Shown: piece after piece, positions 34,781 through 44,556 of the stretch
How the letters are laid out: each line of letters begins with the position of its first letter
Position numbering within the stretch: the stretch's first letter is position 1
From: Alphaproteobacteria bacterium
GTDB lineage: Bacteria; Pseudomonadota; Alphaproteobacteria; UBA6615
Length of the DNA stretch: 64,000 nucleotides
Assembly (NCBI GenBank): GCA_039980135.1
Contig: JBDXCV010000003.1
Coordinates: 806,001 to 870,000, forward strand
Direction of reading: 5' to 3'
Notes under the pieces: generated by a model
The model's input: only the letters and a program-made list of their open reading frames with translations
Database searches by the model: none
Told to the model about the DNA's origin: nothing
Translations under genes and position numbers: made by a program

Positions 34781-34805
34781 GGCCGGGTCTCGGTTCGACC
34801 CGGCC
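34781..34805. terminator. Hairpin between the BON gene and selB
   Basis: GGCCGGGTC, 7 bases, GACCCGGCC: a 9-base perfect stem between converging genes, touching the selB stop codon. No T-run follows on either strand. Confidence 0.55.
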
Positions 34806-36715
34806 TAGGCGCCGAAGACTTCGGCCACGGGGCGTACCTGGTGGCGCGCATTCCCGTCGCGCCGCGACAGTCCGACACGATCGAAATATTCCAACACCTC
34901 GACAGCGAGATTCCGGCCGATGCCGGCCTGCTGGCGGAACGGGGAGACGCCCACGGTCCCGTCCGCCGCGATCATCGCCTCGAATGTCTGCGCGTGGACA
35001 CGCAGCGCAGCCGGGGTGAAAAACCTGTTCTCCGCGATTTGCACGGCGAGGCCCATGCGCACGGCCTGGCGCAGGGTCTTGCCGACCCCGTTGACCGGAA
35101 GGCCGGAGGCCTGGGCGAGATCATGCACGACCGGCGGGCTATCGGGGGTCTCGTTCAGTAGGGGCAGAATGATGTCCCAGCGCTTGGCATCGTCGCCGGT
35201 CAGGCCCGGCTGATGGTCCGGGCGATGCAGCAGCATGCCGTCGCTCGACAGGGTCTTGTCCGCCACGAGCCGCGCGGTGATGGCGTCGAACAGGGGTTCG
35301 GGGATGTAGCGGCCCAGGCTCTTGCGCAGCTGGGCTGCCGCGGGCCCGAGCCGGTCGGGGTAGCGCGTGTGGAACTGGTCGAGCGCCGCCAGCAACTCGT
35401 CCTGGCGGGCCGCCCAGATGTCCGGCGAAAGGGCCAGGGCTGAAGCGTCGTCGCCCGTGACGACCGCGGCGGTGGATTCCAGTGCCGCCGCCATTTCGGC
35501 GTTGGTCAGGTTGCGGGCCGCAGAAAAATCCGCGACCGATATGCCCGTGGGTGAACGCACAAGCGCGGCGGCGAGCGCCGCGATCGGATCCGCCGTGTCG
35601 AGTGCGGTGAGCAGATCCAGGCGTTCGGGCTTGGCGCGGCCCCGGCGCGGCGGATGCAGGTCCACCACATGGCCGCCGCCCAGGGTGATCTGCGCCGACT
35701 GGTCACGGATGACGAAACGGTCGTAGACGCAGGCCCCGACGGGCGCATCGAGCACCAGCTGGGCCAGCACCGAACTCCCCGGCGCGGCGCTGTCGGCCCC
35801 GAGAACGGCCACGCGGCCGGTGACGTTGCGGGCACCCAGATGGACATGCACCGGCGTCCAGTGACGCAGCGGACGTTTTGCGTCGGCGACCACATGCAGG
35901 CGCACATCGAGCTTGCGGTGCAGGCCGAGTGCGGGATCGGCGACGAGCCAGTCGCCGCGCACGATATCGTCCTTGTCCAGCCCCGCGAGATTGAGGGCGA
36001 GCCGGTCGCCGGCCTGTCCCGTCTCGCTGTCGGCGTTGTTGGCGTGAATGCCCCGGACCCGGACCTGGGTGTCGTGTCCGGCGATCCACAGCCGGTCTTC
36101 TTTCGTCACGGTGCCGGCGAACGCGGTGCCTGTGACGACGAGCCCGGCCCCGGCGACGGTGAAGACGCGATCCACGGCCAGGCGGAAATGGCCGTTGCCC
36201 GCGCGGGCCTCGGTCTCCGCGGCCATGTCGGCCACGCGTTCTTGCAAGTCGGCGATTCCATCACCGGTGATCGCCGAGACGGGAAAGACCGGCGCGCCGG
36301 CGAGCGAGGTCTCGCCGATAAGCAGTTCGATCTCGGCCTGCACCTCCTCGGCGCGTGCCGGGTCGACGCGGTCGATCTTGGTCAGCGCGACCATCCCGCG
36401 GGAAATGCCGAGGATATTGAGGATCGCCAGATGTTCCAGTGTCTGGGGCATCGGCCCGTCATCGGCGGCTACGACCAGCAGCGCACAGTCGATGCCGGTG
36501 ACCCCGGCGAGCATGTTGTGGACCAGGCGCTCATGGCCGGGCACGTCGATGAAGCCGAGGCGGGCGCCATTATCGAGGTCGGCATAGGCGAAGCCGAGAT
36601 CCAGCGTCATGCCGCGCTTTTTCTCTTCCGGCAGCCGGTCGGCATCGACGCCTGTCAGCGCCTTCACCAGCAATGTCTTGCCGTGATCGATATGGCCCGC
36701 GGTCGCGACAATCAT
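34805..36715 (-). CDS. selB: Selenocysteine-specific translation elongation factor SelB
   Basis: A 636-residue GTPase that brings Sec-tRNA to the ribosome at UGA codons followed by a SECIS hairpin. The G-domain shows GHIDHGKT (residues 7-14), [13 protein letters not shown], and TKIDRVD. EF-Tu-like beta-barrel domains follow to about residue 340, then a C-terminal winged-helix array ([26 protein letters not shown] onward) that binds the hairpin. The length is normal. The ATG overlaps the selA stop (ATGA), so selA and selB are translated together. Its presence supports reading the three in-frame UGAs in this window as Sec. Confidence 0.97.
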   Translation of the reverse strand: MIVATAGHIDHGKTLLVKALTGVDADRLPEEKKRGMTLDLGFAYADLDNGARLGFIDVPGHERLVHNMLAGVTGIDCALLVVAADDGPMPQTLEHLAILNILGISRGMVALTKIDRVDPARAEEVQAEIELLIGETSLAGAPVFPVSAITGDGIADLQERVADMAAETEARAGNGHFRLAVDRVFTVAGAGLVVTGTAFAGTVTKEDRLWIAGHDTQVRVRGIHANNADSETGQAGDRLALNLAGLDKDDIVRGDWLVADPALGLHRKLDVRLHVVADAKRPLRHWTPVHVHLGARNVTGRVAVLGADSAAPGSSVLAQLVLDAPVGACVYDRFVIRDQSAQITLGGGHVVDLHPPRRGRAKPERLDLLTALDTADPIAALAAALVRSPTGISVADFSAARNLTNAEMAAALESTAAVVTGDDASALALSPDIWAARQDELLAALDQFHTRYPDRLGPAAAQLRKSLGRYIPEPLFDAITARLVADKTLSSDGMLLHRPDHQPGLTGDDAKRWDIILPLLNETPDSPPVVHDLAQASGLPVNGVGKTLRQAVRMGLAVQIAENRFFTPAALRVHAQTFEAMIAADGTVGVSPFRQQAGIGRNLAVEVLEYFDRVGLSRRDGNARHQVRPVAEVFGA

Positions 36716-38118
36716 GGCGTTGGCAGTTCCTTGAGTTGGGCGCGGAATTCATCCGCGTTGTCGAGACAGCGCAGGTCGAGCCAGAGCGCATCGTCATGGA
36801 CCCTGCCGATGACGGGAACCGCGAGCGCGCGCAGGCTCGCCGCGAGCCGCTTGAGCCGTGCGCCCTGGCCGCGCGGGGCGACTGGCCGGATCACCAGGGC
36901 GGCGCTGGCCAGGTTTTCGACCGGCAGGGCGCCGGAGCCGATCTGGCCGGCGCAGTCCGCCACCGACACCGTCCAGGCATCGCCCACGGTGTCGCGCATC
37001 GCCTCGATAAGCCCGTCAGCCTGCGCGCGGATGTCGGTCGGGGTTCGCGACAGCAGGCGCAGGGTCGGCAGGCTTTCGGCCAGCCGGTCGGGGTCGCGAT
37101 AGAGACCGAGCGTTGCAGCGAGGGCCGCGAGTGTGGCCTTGTCGCAACGCAGCGCGCGTTTGAGCGGGTTTTTCTTGAGTTTCGCGATCAGGTCGCCCCG
37201 GCCGACGATCAACCCCGCCTGGGGGCCGCCCAGCAGCTTGTCCCCGGAGAAGGTGATGATGTCGGCTCCCGCCGCCAGCGTCTCGCGCGGGGTCGGCTCG
37301 TGGGGCAGGCCCCAGCGCTCCAGATCGACCAGTGCGCCGGCGCCCAGATCGACGGCGAAGGGAATGTCGCGGGCATGGGCGATCGCCGCCAGCTGGTCTT
37401 CCGCCACATCGGCGGTGAAGCCCTGCACGACGTAGTTCGACGTGTGGACTTTCATCACACAGGCGGTCCGCTCGCCGATGGCGGCCTCGAAATCCTTCGC
37501 GTGGGTGCGGTTCGTGGTCCCGACCTCGACCAGCTTCGCCCCGGCGCGCGCCATGATGTCGGGAATCCGGAACGCGCCGCCGATCTCCACCAGCTCGCCG
37601 CGCGAGACGGGTACTTCCTTGCGCAGAGCCAGCGCGTTGAGCAGCAGCAGCACCGCGCCCGCGTTGTTGTTCACCACGGTCGCGGCCTCGGCGCCGGTCA
37701 GCTCACACAACAACGCCTCGACATGGACGTCGCGATCGCCGCGTTTGCCGCTATCGAGATCATATTCGAGATTGCTCGCGCCGCGCGCAGCTTCGGCCAT
37801 TGCCGTGATTGCCGCCTCGGCCAGAGGGGCCCGCCCGAGGTTGGTGTGCAGCACCGTGCCGGTCAGGTTAAAGACCCGGCGCAGCCCCGGCGTCGCGTCA
37901 CGTTCGAGCCGCGCCGCGGCGGTCCGGGCGAATGTCTCTTCGGACAGATCGACCCCGTCGCCGGCCGCCAGCGCCGCGCGCGCCGTGTCGAGCGCCGTGC
38001 GCAATGCCGCGACGGTCGCGCTGCGGCCATGGGATTCGGCGAGTGCAATCACCGCCGGCGCCTGCAAAAGGCGGTCGAGCGACGGGATGTCGGAGAAGTC
38101 GGGTCTCTGTTCGGCCAT
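36712..38118 (-). CDS. selA: L-seryl-tRNA(Sec) selenium transferase SelA
   Basis: A 468-residue PLP enzyme that converts Ser-tRNA(Sec) to Sec-tRNA(Sec) with selenophosphate. The N-terminal tRNA-binding region begins [13 protein letters not shown], followed by [16 protein letters not shown] and [12 protein letters not shown]. The PLP lysine is Lys294 in [15 protein letters not shown], matching Lys295 of the E. coli enzyme. It is the first gene of the selA-selB operon. selC and selD lie about 12 kb away in the same orientation rather than in this operon. Confidence 0.97.
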   Translation of the reverse strand: MAEQRPDFSDIPSLDRLLQAPAVIALAESHGRSATVAALRTALDTARAALAAGDGVDLSEETFARTAAARLERDATPGLRRVFNLTGTVLHTNLGRAPLAEAAITAMAEAARGASNLEYDLDSGKRGDRDVHVEALLCELTGAEAATVVNNNAGAVLLLLNALALRKEVPVSRGELVEIGGAFRIPDIMARAGAKLVEVGTTNRTHAKDFEAAIGERTACVMKVHTSNYVVQGFTADVAEDQLAAIAHARDIPFAVDLGAGALVDLERWGLPHEPTPRETLAAGADIITFSGDKLLGGPQAGLIVGRGDLIAKLKKNPLKRALRCDKATLAALAATLGLYRDPDRLAESLPTLRLLSRTPTDIRAQADGLIEAMRDTVGDAWTVSVADCAGQIGSGALPVENLASAALVIRPVAPRGQGARLKRLAASLRALAVPVIGRVHDDALWLDLRCLDNADEFRAQLKELPTP

Positions 38119-38310
38119 GGGGGGTGATTGTTTCGTTCGCGGCGGCGTTGATCAAGGCCGATATACGCCAGCCACGGACCAACAGCTGTGATTTTCTGCC
38201 ATGCCCATTGTTTCGGCGGCACCCTCACGCTACGAATTCCAGCTGTTCGGGGACATCCTGTCCGACCGAAATTGTTCATCGCAGCGCCCGACCGGCAACA
38301 GGCAATACAT

Positions 38311-39213
38311 ATGAATGACTGGGGAGGAATAGGCGCGGGCCTCGGTACCGTCGTCTGTGTCGTGGCCATGCTGATAGCGGGCCGGCTCGGCGCGACCACG
38401 GACGCGCTGACGATCTACGACCTGGCGGGTCTGCGCATGGGCGTCGCGGTGATCCTGGCGATCCCGTTGCTGGTGCGCTACTTCCCCTGGCGGGTGCGGC
38501 TGCGCGACCACATGATCGTCGCATTCTTCGGCGGTGCACCGTTTATCCTGATGCTGTTCGGCGGCATGACCTACGCGCCGGTGGGGCATGCATCGGTGGT
38601 CATGTATGGCGCGCTGCCCATCTTTGCGGCCCTCGTCGCCTGGGCCTGGATTGGCGACCGGCCGGGCCGCTGGCAGTGGGCCGGGATCGGTGCGATCGTC
38701 GCCGGCGTGGTCGCGGTCGGATGGGAGGCGTTCGCCGGTGGCGGCGTGGCCGGCCAGTGGCGTGGCCATCTGTTGTTTCTCGGCGCGGCGATGTCGGTGG
38801 CGATCTGGTACGGCGGCATGCGCGCCGGGCGGCTGCAAGTGATGCAGTCGCTCGCGGCCCTGCTGATCGGAAACGCGCTTGTCTATGTGCCGATCTGGCT
38901 CCTGTTCCTGCCATCGACCCTGTTCTCCGCGCCGTTCGGCGACATCGTGATGCAGTCGGTGGTGCATGGCGTGTTCGGGGCGTTCCTGTGCATCTTCGGC
39001 CATGCCTATGCGGTCAAGACCATCGGCCCGACCCGCCAGGCGGCGGTCGGTTCCCTGGTCCCGCCGCTGGCACTGGTCGCGGCGATTCCGTTCCTTGGCG
39101 AAATTCCGACTCCCGTGAACATCGCCGGCGCCGTAGTGGTCACGATCGGCATTCTGGCGACGGTGTTTCTGAAACCGCGGCCCGACCCGAGCATCGCGCG
39201 CGGGCGAACATGA
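38311..39213 (+). CDS. EamA/DMT family transporter
   Basis: A 300-residue membrane protein with ten predicted TM helices in two EamA repeats. The repeat hallmarks are visible: GMTYAPVGHASVVMYGALPIFAALVAWAWIGDRPG at the end of the first and KTIGPTRQAAVGSLVPPLALVAAIPFLGEIPT at the end of the second. Such transporters export or import small metabolites such as amino acids; the substrate is unknown. The start at 38311 is preferred, as the upstream extension overlaps the selA promoter region and lacks a ribosome site. Confidence 0.9.
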   Translation: MNDWGGIGAGLGTVVCVVAMLIAGRLGATTDALTIYDLAGLRMGVAVILAIPLLVRYFPWRVRLRDHMIVAFFGGAPFILMLFGGMTYAPVGHASVVMYGALPIFAALVAWAWIGDRPGRWQWAGIGAIVAGVVAVGWEAFAGGGVAGQWRGHLLFLGAAMSVAIWYGGMRAGRLQVMQSLAALLIGNALVYVPIWLLFLPSTLFSAPFGDIVMQSVVHGVFGAFLCIFGHAYAVKTIGPTRQAAVGSLVPPLALVAAIPFLGEIPTPVNIAGAVVVTIGILATVFLKPRPDPSIARGRT

Positions 39214-39245
39214 GGCGCCGGGCCTGACATGCTGGAGATACTCCC

Positions 39246-40265
39246 ATGGTGAAACTCTCCGTTCTCGACCAGTCGCCTGTGCGCCAGGACGGCGATGCCC
39301 GCCAGGCGCTCGAGGAAAGCATCGCGCTGGCGCAGGCGACGGAGCGGCTGGGCTACACCCGCTACTGGCTGGCTGAACATCATGGCACGGAGGGTTTTGC
39401 GGGATCGTCACCGGAGATCATGGTCACCCGGGTCGCCGCCGCCACCAGTCAGATACGCGTCGGCTCGGGCGGGGTGATGCTGAGCCATTATTCGCCGCTC
39501 AAGGTGGCCGAAAATTTCAAGCTGCTGGAGAATCTGTATCCCGGCCGTATCGACCTGGGTATCGGGCGCGCGCCGGGCAGTGACGGGCTGACCGCCGCCG
39601 CACTCGCCTATGGCAGCGAAGTCGGGATCGAATATTTTCCGACCAAGATCGCCGACATGGTCGCGTTCCTGGCCGATGCGCCGCCGGCCACGGAACCCTT
39701 CAAGGATGTGCGGGCCACGCCGAAGGTCGCGGATGTCCCCGAGGTCTGGCTGCTCGGCTCCAGCGATCAGAGCGCCGCCTATGCGGCGCATTTCGGACTG
39801 GCCTATTCGTTTGCGCATTTCATCGCGCCCCAGGTTACCGCACCGGTGCTCAAATATTATCGCGACAATTTCAAGCCATCGGGCAGCCTGGCGGCACCGC
39901 GGGCGAACGCCGCGGTGTTCGTGATCTGCGCCGAAACCCAGGAAGAGGCGGATTATCTGGCGACCAGCCGTGATCTGTGGCGCCTGCGGCTGAACCAGGG
40001 CCAGCACCTGCCCTATGCCCATCCGGATGAGGCGCTGGCCTATGATTATTCGGCGCAGGAGCGCCGGGTCGTGGAGGCGAACAAGGCCAACCGGATTGCC
40101 GGGACGCCCGAAAGCCTGCGCGATCAACTTTCGGCGTTCGCGGAAGAAAACGGGCTGGATGAGCTTGTAATTCTGACCATCACATACGATTTCGAGAACA
40201 GGCGGCGGTCCTATGAACTGCTGGCCGAAGCATTCGGGCTCAGCCGACGGGGCGAAGCGGTATAG
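39246..40265 (+). CDS. LLM class flavin-dependent oxidoreductase (luciferase-like)
   Basis: A 339-residue TIM-barrel enzyme of the bacterial luciferase family, using FMNH2 or F420. Typical features are LAQATERLGYTRYWLAEHHGTEGFAGSSPEIM near residue 30, RVGSGGVMLSHYSPLKVAENF, and LYPGRIDLGIGRAPGSD. The AEHH motif with YSPLKVAE marks the MsnO8/YhbW-like subgroup, often annotated as alkanal or alkane monooxygenase-like. It lies 32 bases after the EamA transporter in the same direction. Substrate unknown; it needs a separate flavin reductase, which is not seen here. Confidence 0.9.
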   Translation: MVKLSVLDQSPVRQDGDARQALEESIALAQATERLGYTRYWLAEHHGTEGFAGSSPEIMVTRVAAATSQIRVGSGGVMLSHYSPLKVAENFKLLENLYPGRIDLGIGRAPGSDGLTAAALAYGSEVGIEYFPTKIADMVAFLADAPPATEPFKDVRATPKVADVPEVWLLGSSDQSAAYAAHFGLAYSFAHFIAPQVTAPVLKYYRDNFKPSGSLAAPRANAAVFVICAETQEEADYLATSRDLWRLRLNQGQHLPYAHPDEALAYDYSAQERRVVEANKANRIAGTPESLRDQLSAFAEENGLDELVILTITYDFENRRRSYELLAEAFGLSRRGEAV

Positions 40266-40323
40266 GAATCACATCCCGGGCAGTCGATGCGACGATCGCG
40301 ACACAGGGACGGGAGAGTTATTC

Positions 40324-41118
40324 ATGAACGAACTGAATTTGACGGGGCGGGGCGCCGTCGTGACCGGCTCGACGAGCGGCATCGGGCTCGACATTGTACG
40401 CACACTCGCCGCCGCGGGCGCGAACGTGATGCTGAACGGGTTCGGGGACCGTGATGAAATCGAGGCGATCCGCCACGCTCTCGAGGCGGACCACGGCATC
40501 ACGGCGGGATATTCGGGTGCGGATTTGTCGGACGGCGCCGCCGCGTCCGGGCTGATCGTGGCCGCCGAAGAGGCCATCGGCACGGTCGATATTCTGGTGA
40601 ACAATGCCGGGATTCAGCATGTCGCACCGGTCGATGAATTCCCCCCGGCCAAATGGGAGGCGATCATCGCGATCAATCTCTCGTCGGCCTTCTACACGAC
40701 GGCGGCGGCGCTTCCCGGCATGAAGGCGCGGAATTTCGGCCGGATCGTGAACATAGCGTCGGCCCACGGACTGGTCGCATCGCCCTACAAGGCAGCCTAT
40801 GTGGCCGCCAAACATGGCGTGGTCGGGCTGACCAAGACCGTGGCGCTAGAGGTCGCGCAGACCGAAATCACCTGTAACGCCATCTGCCCGGGCTTCGTCC
40901 AGACGCCGCTGGTCGACGGCCAGATCGACGATCAGGCCAAGGCGAACGGGCTGCCGCGCGAAGATGTGATCCGGGACATCATTCTCGAATCCCAGCCGAG
41001 CAAGCGTTTCGTCGAATCCGCCCATATCAGCGAGCTCGCCCTTTTCCTGTGCGGGCCGGCGGGCGGGTCGATGACCGGCGCGGCGCTGTCGATCGACGGG
41101 GGCTGGACGGCACGATGA
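40324..41118 (+). CDS. bdhA: 3-hydroxybutyrate dehydrogenase
   Basis: A 264-residue short-chain dehydrogenase. The NAD site is GAVVTGSTSGIGLDI, the NNAG motif is at VNNAGIQHVAPVDEFP, and the active site is S-x12-Y-AAK in IVNIASAHGLVASPYKAAYVAAKHGVVGLTK. The NNAGIQHVAPVEEF-type stretch and CPGFVQTPLVDGQI are specific to the D-3-hydroxybutyrate dehydrogenase subgroup. It oxidises 3-hydroxybutyrate to acetoacetate, usually in polyhydroxybutyrate turnover. Its stop overlaps the start of the patatin gene (ATGA). Confidence 0.9.
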   Translation: MNELNLTGRGAVVTGSTSGIGLDIVRTLAAAGANVMLNGFGDRDEIEAIRHALEADHGITAGYSGADLSDGAAASGLIVAAEEAIGTVDILVNNAGIQHVAPVDEFPPAKWEAIIAINLSSAFYTTAAALPGMKARNFGRIVNIASAHGLVASPYKAAYVAAKHGVVGLTKTVALEVAQTEITCNAICPGFVQTPLVDGQIDDQAKANGLPREDVIRDIILESQPSKRFVESAHISELALFLCGPAGGSMTGAALSIDGGWTAR

Positions 41119-42152
41119 ACGATAGCGACCGTGCGGCTGGCCCTGCGAAACGCATCAATCTGGCGTTGCAGGGGGGTGGTGCGCATGGGGCCTACACCTG
41201 GGGTGTCCTCGACCGGCTGCTCGAGGAACCGCGCATCGAGATCGATGCGATCAGCGGTACCAGCGCCGGCGCCATGAACGCCGCGGTCCTCGCGGCGGGA
41301 ATGTCTGCTGACGGTTCGGCCGGTGCGCGCGACCTGCTCGATAAATTCTGGCAGGACGTGGCCGACCTCGACAGGTTCAGCCCTGTCCAGCGCACCTTGT
41401 GGGACTGGTTTGGCGGCGCCTACAAGCTGGACAACTCGCCAGGCCTGGCTTTCGTCGAGACCGTGACGCGGACCTTCTCGCCCTATCAGGTCAACCTCCT
41501 GAACTTCAATCCGCTGCACGGCATTATCGAAAACCTTGTCGATTTTGACCTGATCCGCCACGCCAGCCGGGTGAAACTTTTTATCCCGGCGACCAATGTC
41601 CAGACCGGCCGGGCGCGGGTTTTCGAGAATCGGGAGCTCAGCGTCGACGTCCTGCTGGCGTCCGCCTGCCTGCCGCAATTGTTCCAGGCCGTCGAGATCG
41701 ACGGCGAGTATTACTGGGACGGTGGCTATATGGGAAACCCGTCGATCTTCCCGCTGATCTACGGGTCCGAGACGCGCGACATTGTCCTCGTCCAGATCAA
41801 TCCCCTGGAGCGGTCGGGCGTGCCGAAAACGGCCCGTGAAATCCAGGACCGGGTGAACGAGATCAGCTTCAACAGCAGCCTCATCCATGAAATGCGGGCC
41901 ATTCATTTCGTCAGCCGGTTGCTCCATTCGGGGGCGCTCGACGGCGACCTGTACAAGCTCATGCTGGTCCACATGATCGAGTCGGAGGAGGCGTTGGAGG
42001 CGTTCGGCGCGTCATCGAAGCTCAACGCGGATTGGGATTTTCTCTGTGCGCTGAAGGATATCGGCCGCAGTGCCGCGGACCGCTGGCTCGATGCGAATTT
42101 CGACAAGATCGGGGTCGAGTCCTCGCTCGACGTGCGCAATACTTTTCTCTAG
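41115..42152 (+). CDS. Patatin-like phospholipase/esterase
   Basis: A 345-residue serine hydrolase with the patatin catalytic dyad. The oxyanion loop is NLALQGGGAHGAYTWG, the nucleophile Ser is in GTSAGAMNA, and the Asp is in DGGYMGNPSIF. The gene is translationally coupled to 3-hydroxybutyrate dehydrogenase, which suggests it acts on a polyhydroxybutyrate-related ester, for example as a depolymerase-like or oligomer hydrolase; this is inferred only from the pairing. Phospholipase activity is the alternative. Confidence 0.88.
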   Translation: MNDSDRAAGPAKRINLALQGGGAHGAYTWGVLDRLLEEPRIEIDAISGTSAGAMNAAVLAAGMSADGSAGARDLLDKFWQDVADLDRFSPVQRTLWDWFGGAYKLDNSPGLAFVETVTRTFSPYQVNLLNFNPLHGIIENLVDFDLIRHASRVKLFIPATNVQTGRARVFENRELSVDVLLASACLPQLFQAVEIDGEYYWDGGYMGNPSIFPLIYGSETRDIVLVQINPLERSGVPKTAREIQDRVNEISFNSSLIHEMRAIHFVSRLLHSGALDGDLYKLMLVHMIESEEALEAFGASSKLNADWDFLCALKDIGRSAADRWLDANFDKIGVESSLDVRNTFL

Positions 42153-42155
42153 CTG

Positions 42156-42725
42156 TCAGTCGGCGCCGACGTTGAACTTCATCGAGGTGTGGGCCTCGAT
42201 CGCATCGCGCACGTCGTCGCCATATTTTCTGGCCACCTGGTCGCCCACGGTTTTGGCGTAGCCGATGTCGTTCTGGTTGCCGCCGAGGATGATCACGAGT
42301 AGCAGCGCGGTATCGTCGCCCACATTGCGAAACGCGCGTGTGACACCCAGCGGCACATCGACCATGTCGAACGTTTCGAGCACGTCGCTATGCTCGCCCG
42401 TGTCGCCCCAGCTGATCTCGAAGCGTCCCCGGAGACAGAAGAAGATCTCGTGGGTCTCCATGTGGGCGTGCAGCATGGGGCCGTCGCCCGGCGGACATTC
42501 GGCGATGGACAGGGACAGGCCGTCGGGACCCTTCGCCGAGGTGAACTGATGGGACCCCGCCGCGCTTGCGGGGGCAAGCAGGGTGTAGAGGGTCTTCGCC
42601 GTCAGCATCTCATAGGCTTCGGTGGGAATGCCCAGGGATGCGTAGTTTCCCTGCTTGGGCTGCAATTCGTTGAACCGCACGATGTGCTCGGCCATGCCGT
42701 CGGGGCCAATGTCGATGGTTTTCAT
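42156..42725 (-). CDS. Cupin domain protein
   Basis: A 189-residue single cupin. Motif 1 is LHAHMETHEIFFCLRGRFEI, with His, His and Glu metal ligands. Motif 2 is DVPLGVTRAFRNVG, where the usual His is replaced, so the metal site has at most three protein ligands. The N-terminal part (HIVRFNELQPKQGNYASLGI) is conserved in some alphaproteobacterial cupins of unknown role. It converges with the patatin gene, the stops being three bases apart, and diverges from the binding protein at 42915. Confidence 0.82.
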   Translation of the reverse strand: MKTIDIGPDGMAEHIVRFNELQPKQGNYASLGIPTEAYEMLTAKTLYTLLAPASAAGSHQFTSAKGPDGLSLSIAECPPGDGPMLHAHMETHEIFFCLRGRFEISWGDTGEHSDVLETFDMVDVPLGVTRAFRNVGDDTALLLVIILGGNQNDIGYAKTVGDQVARKYGDDVRDAIEAHTSMKFNVGAD

Positions 42726-42914
42726 GATGTTTTCCTCCCGGACACTATCTCATCACGGAAATCCGGGCTTTTTCAACATGTCAGGCGGACCAGGACCGGC
42801 TGTTGCCGTATGCGCTTGCTTAACCTTTTGTCCGCACAATAGCCGATGCACAGCGCAGACATGCGCCCGGAGATCGGGCGTATGGGCCGGATCCAGGAAG
42901 GAACGAGGCGCCAG

Positions 42915-44042
42915 ATGAACACCAAACCCCTTTTCGCGGGCGCGATCATGTCCGCGCTATTCCTGTCCCCGGTGGCGACGGCGGAACCGTTGCGCCTGTC
43001 CGTGACGAGCGGATTGGCGGCCATACACGCCGCGCCCGAAATCGTCCGGGCGCATTTTCAAACGGAAGTCAGCCGCCGGGTGACCGAAGCGGGGGCAGGT
43101 GAAATCGTCTGGGAAGAGATGCATGGCGGAACCCTGGCCCGCATGGGCGGCGTTCTGGAGGCCCTGGAAGACGAACTCGCGCTGATCGGCATCGTGGCGG
43201 TCAATCATGAAACACGCCGCCTGCCGCTGCAGAATCTGACATTCCAGATGCCGTTTACCACCGAAGATTGCGTGATCGTGGGGGCCGCCTATCAGGCGGT
43301 GCACAGCGACCTCGACGGCATGACCGATGCGTTGTCGGCGGCGCGTCAGACCTTCCTGTCGGGCATTGCCAGCGACGGATACAATTTCATCTCGGTGCAG
43401 GCGATCCGCAACGCCGCCGAGGTGCGTGGCCTGAAGGTCGCCATGGTCGACCGGATCGAGGACTGGATCGCGGGCGTGCAGGGGATTCCCCTGCGCCTGC
43501 CCGACGACACGATGGGCGCCCGCATGGAAGCGGGTGTGCTCGGGGCCGCCGTCCTGCCGACCACCGAGATCGGACGGCTGGGCCTGAAACGCGATGCCGA
43601 TCACTACACGCGGACCGGATTTGGCGCCCAGGTGCCTTTTGTCCTGACCGTGAATACCCAAGCGCTGGCGGCGCTGCCCGAGGCGGTGCGCACCGCCATC
43701 GACGAGACGCGGGCGGCGTTTACCCAACAGGCGGCGCAGGCCTATTGTCAGGCTGGCGACAAGGCGCTCGCCGACCTCAAGGCGCAGGGTGTGCGCACGA
43801 CCAAATTGCTCAAGACGCGCCGGTTTCAATGGGCCGACAGCCTGCCGCCGCTGGCCCGGCGATGGGCCGCCAGGAATGATGCGGAAGGCCGACCCGGGCG
43901 TGGGGCGGTCGATATGTTCGTCGCCGAGTTGCGCGCGGCCGGGGTGACGCTGACCCGCGACTGGTCACGCGCGGCACCGCCCAGCACACTGGATGCGGCG
44001 GTCACCGCGGCTCGGGAGTTGTCGCAAGGCCCCGCCAAATAG
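42915..44042 (+). CDS. TRAP-type (DctP-like) substrate-binding protein, orphan
   Basis: A 375-residue exported binding protein. The signal peptide is followed by an A-T-A|EP cleavage near residue 23. The DctP features are weaker than in the two full TRAP systems but present: VWEEMHGGTLARMGGVLEALEDELALIGIVAV, then AAEVRGLKVAMVDRIEDWIAGVQGIPLRL, the usual ligand region. No permease gene is beside it. The start at 42915 has GAGG six bases upstream. It may serve a distant TRAP permease or act as a sensor or chaperone protein. Confidence 0.75.
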   Translation: MNTKPLFAGAIMSALFLSPVATAEPLRLSVTSGLAAIHAAPEIVRAHFQTEVSRRVTEAGAGEIVWEEMHGGTLARMGGVLEALEDELALIGIVAVNHETRRLPLQNLTFQMPFTTEDCVIVGAAYQAVHSDLDGMTDALSAARQTFLSGIASDGYNFISVQAIRNAAEVRGLKVAMVDRIEDWIAGVQGIPLRLPDDTMGARMEAGVLGAAVLPTTEIGRLGLKRDADHYTRTGFGAQVPFVLTVNTQALAALPEAVRTAIDETRAAFTQQAAQAYCQAGDKALADLKAQGVRTTKLLKTRRFQWADSLPPLARRWAARNDAEGRPGRGAVDMFVAELRAAGVTLTRDWSRAAPPSTLDAAVTAARELSQGPAK

Positions 44043-44119
44043 CCGGTTTTCCGCCGGTATTCGCCAAAGCATATCGGCCATAACCGGCCCGGTGCATATC
44101 AGTTGTGACCGCGGCGCGT

Positions 44120-44148
44120 TTGTCGTCGGGCCCGAAATTCGCTATATA
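44120..44148 (+). promoter_or_regulatory. Candidate promoter of the thioredoxin-AhpD selenoprotein operon
   Basis: TTGTCG, 17 bases, TATATA: a good sigma-70 promoter 36 bases before the thioredoxin start, followed by a TAGGAG ribosome site. Confidence 0.55.
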
Positions 44149-44183
44149 TTTGATCAACAATTCGCCAAAATAGGAGTGCGATC

Positions 44184-44513
44184 ATGGCACTGGAAGACCT
44201 TTCGATTTTTGACGATTCCAATTTTGACAACGAGGTTCTCGGCCGCGATGGCCTGACCGTCGTTGATTTCTGGTCGAAGACCTGCGTGCCCTGCAAGCAG
44301 CTCAAGAAGATTCTGGGTCAGGTCCATGAGGAACTGCCCGAGAATGTCGTGATCGGCACCGTCGATGGTGACGAGAATCTCGACCTTCTGGCGCGCTACG
44401 GTGTGCGTGGTTTCCCGACCCTGATGTTCTTCAAGGACGGCGAGGTCGTCGAGACCCGGACCGGCGTTGACCGCCGGCAGGTGATCAAGAAAGCCATCGA
44501 AGAACACGCCTGA
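44184..44513 (+). CDS. Thioredoxin
   Basis: A 109-residue thioredoxin. The active site is W-S-K-T-C34-V-P-C37-K and the cis-Pro is in GVRGFPTLMFFKDGEVV. The CVPC pair differs from the common CGPC; a Val beside the first Cys usually shifts the redox potential and partner range. It is the first gene of a three-gene operon with the AhpD-like selenoprotein and its paralogue, so it probably reduces the CxxU site of that selenoprotein. Length and fold are otherwise normal. Confidence 0.94.
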   Translation: MALEDLSIFDDSNFDNEVLGRDGLTVVDFWSKTCVPCKQLKKILGQVHEELPENVVIGTVDGDENLDLLARYGVRGFPTLMFFKDGEVVETRTGVDRRQVIKKAIEEHA

Positions 44514-44556
44514 TTTTTGCTAACGTGCATTTGCACCACATGATTGAGAGAGCGAT

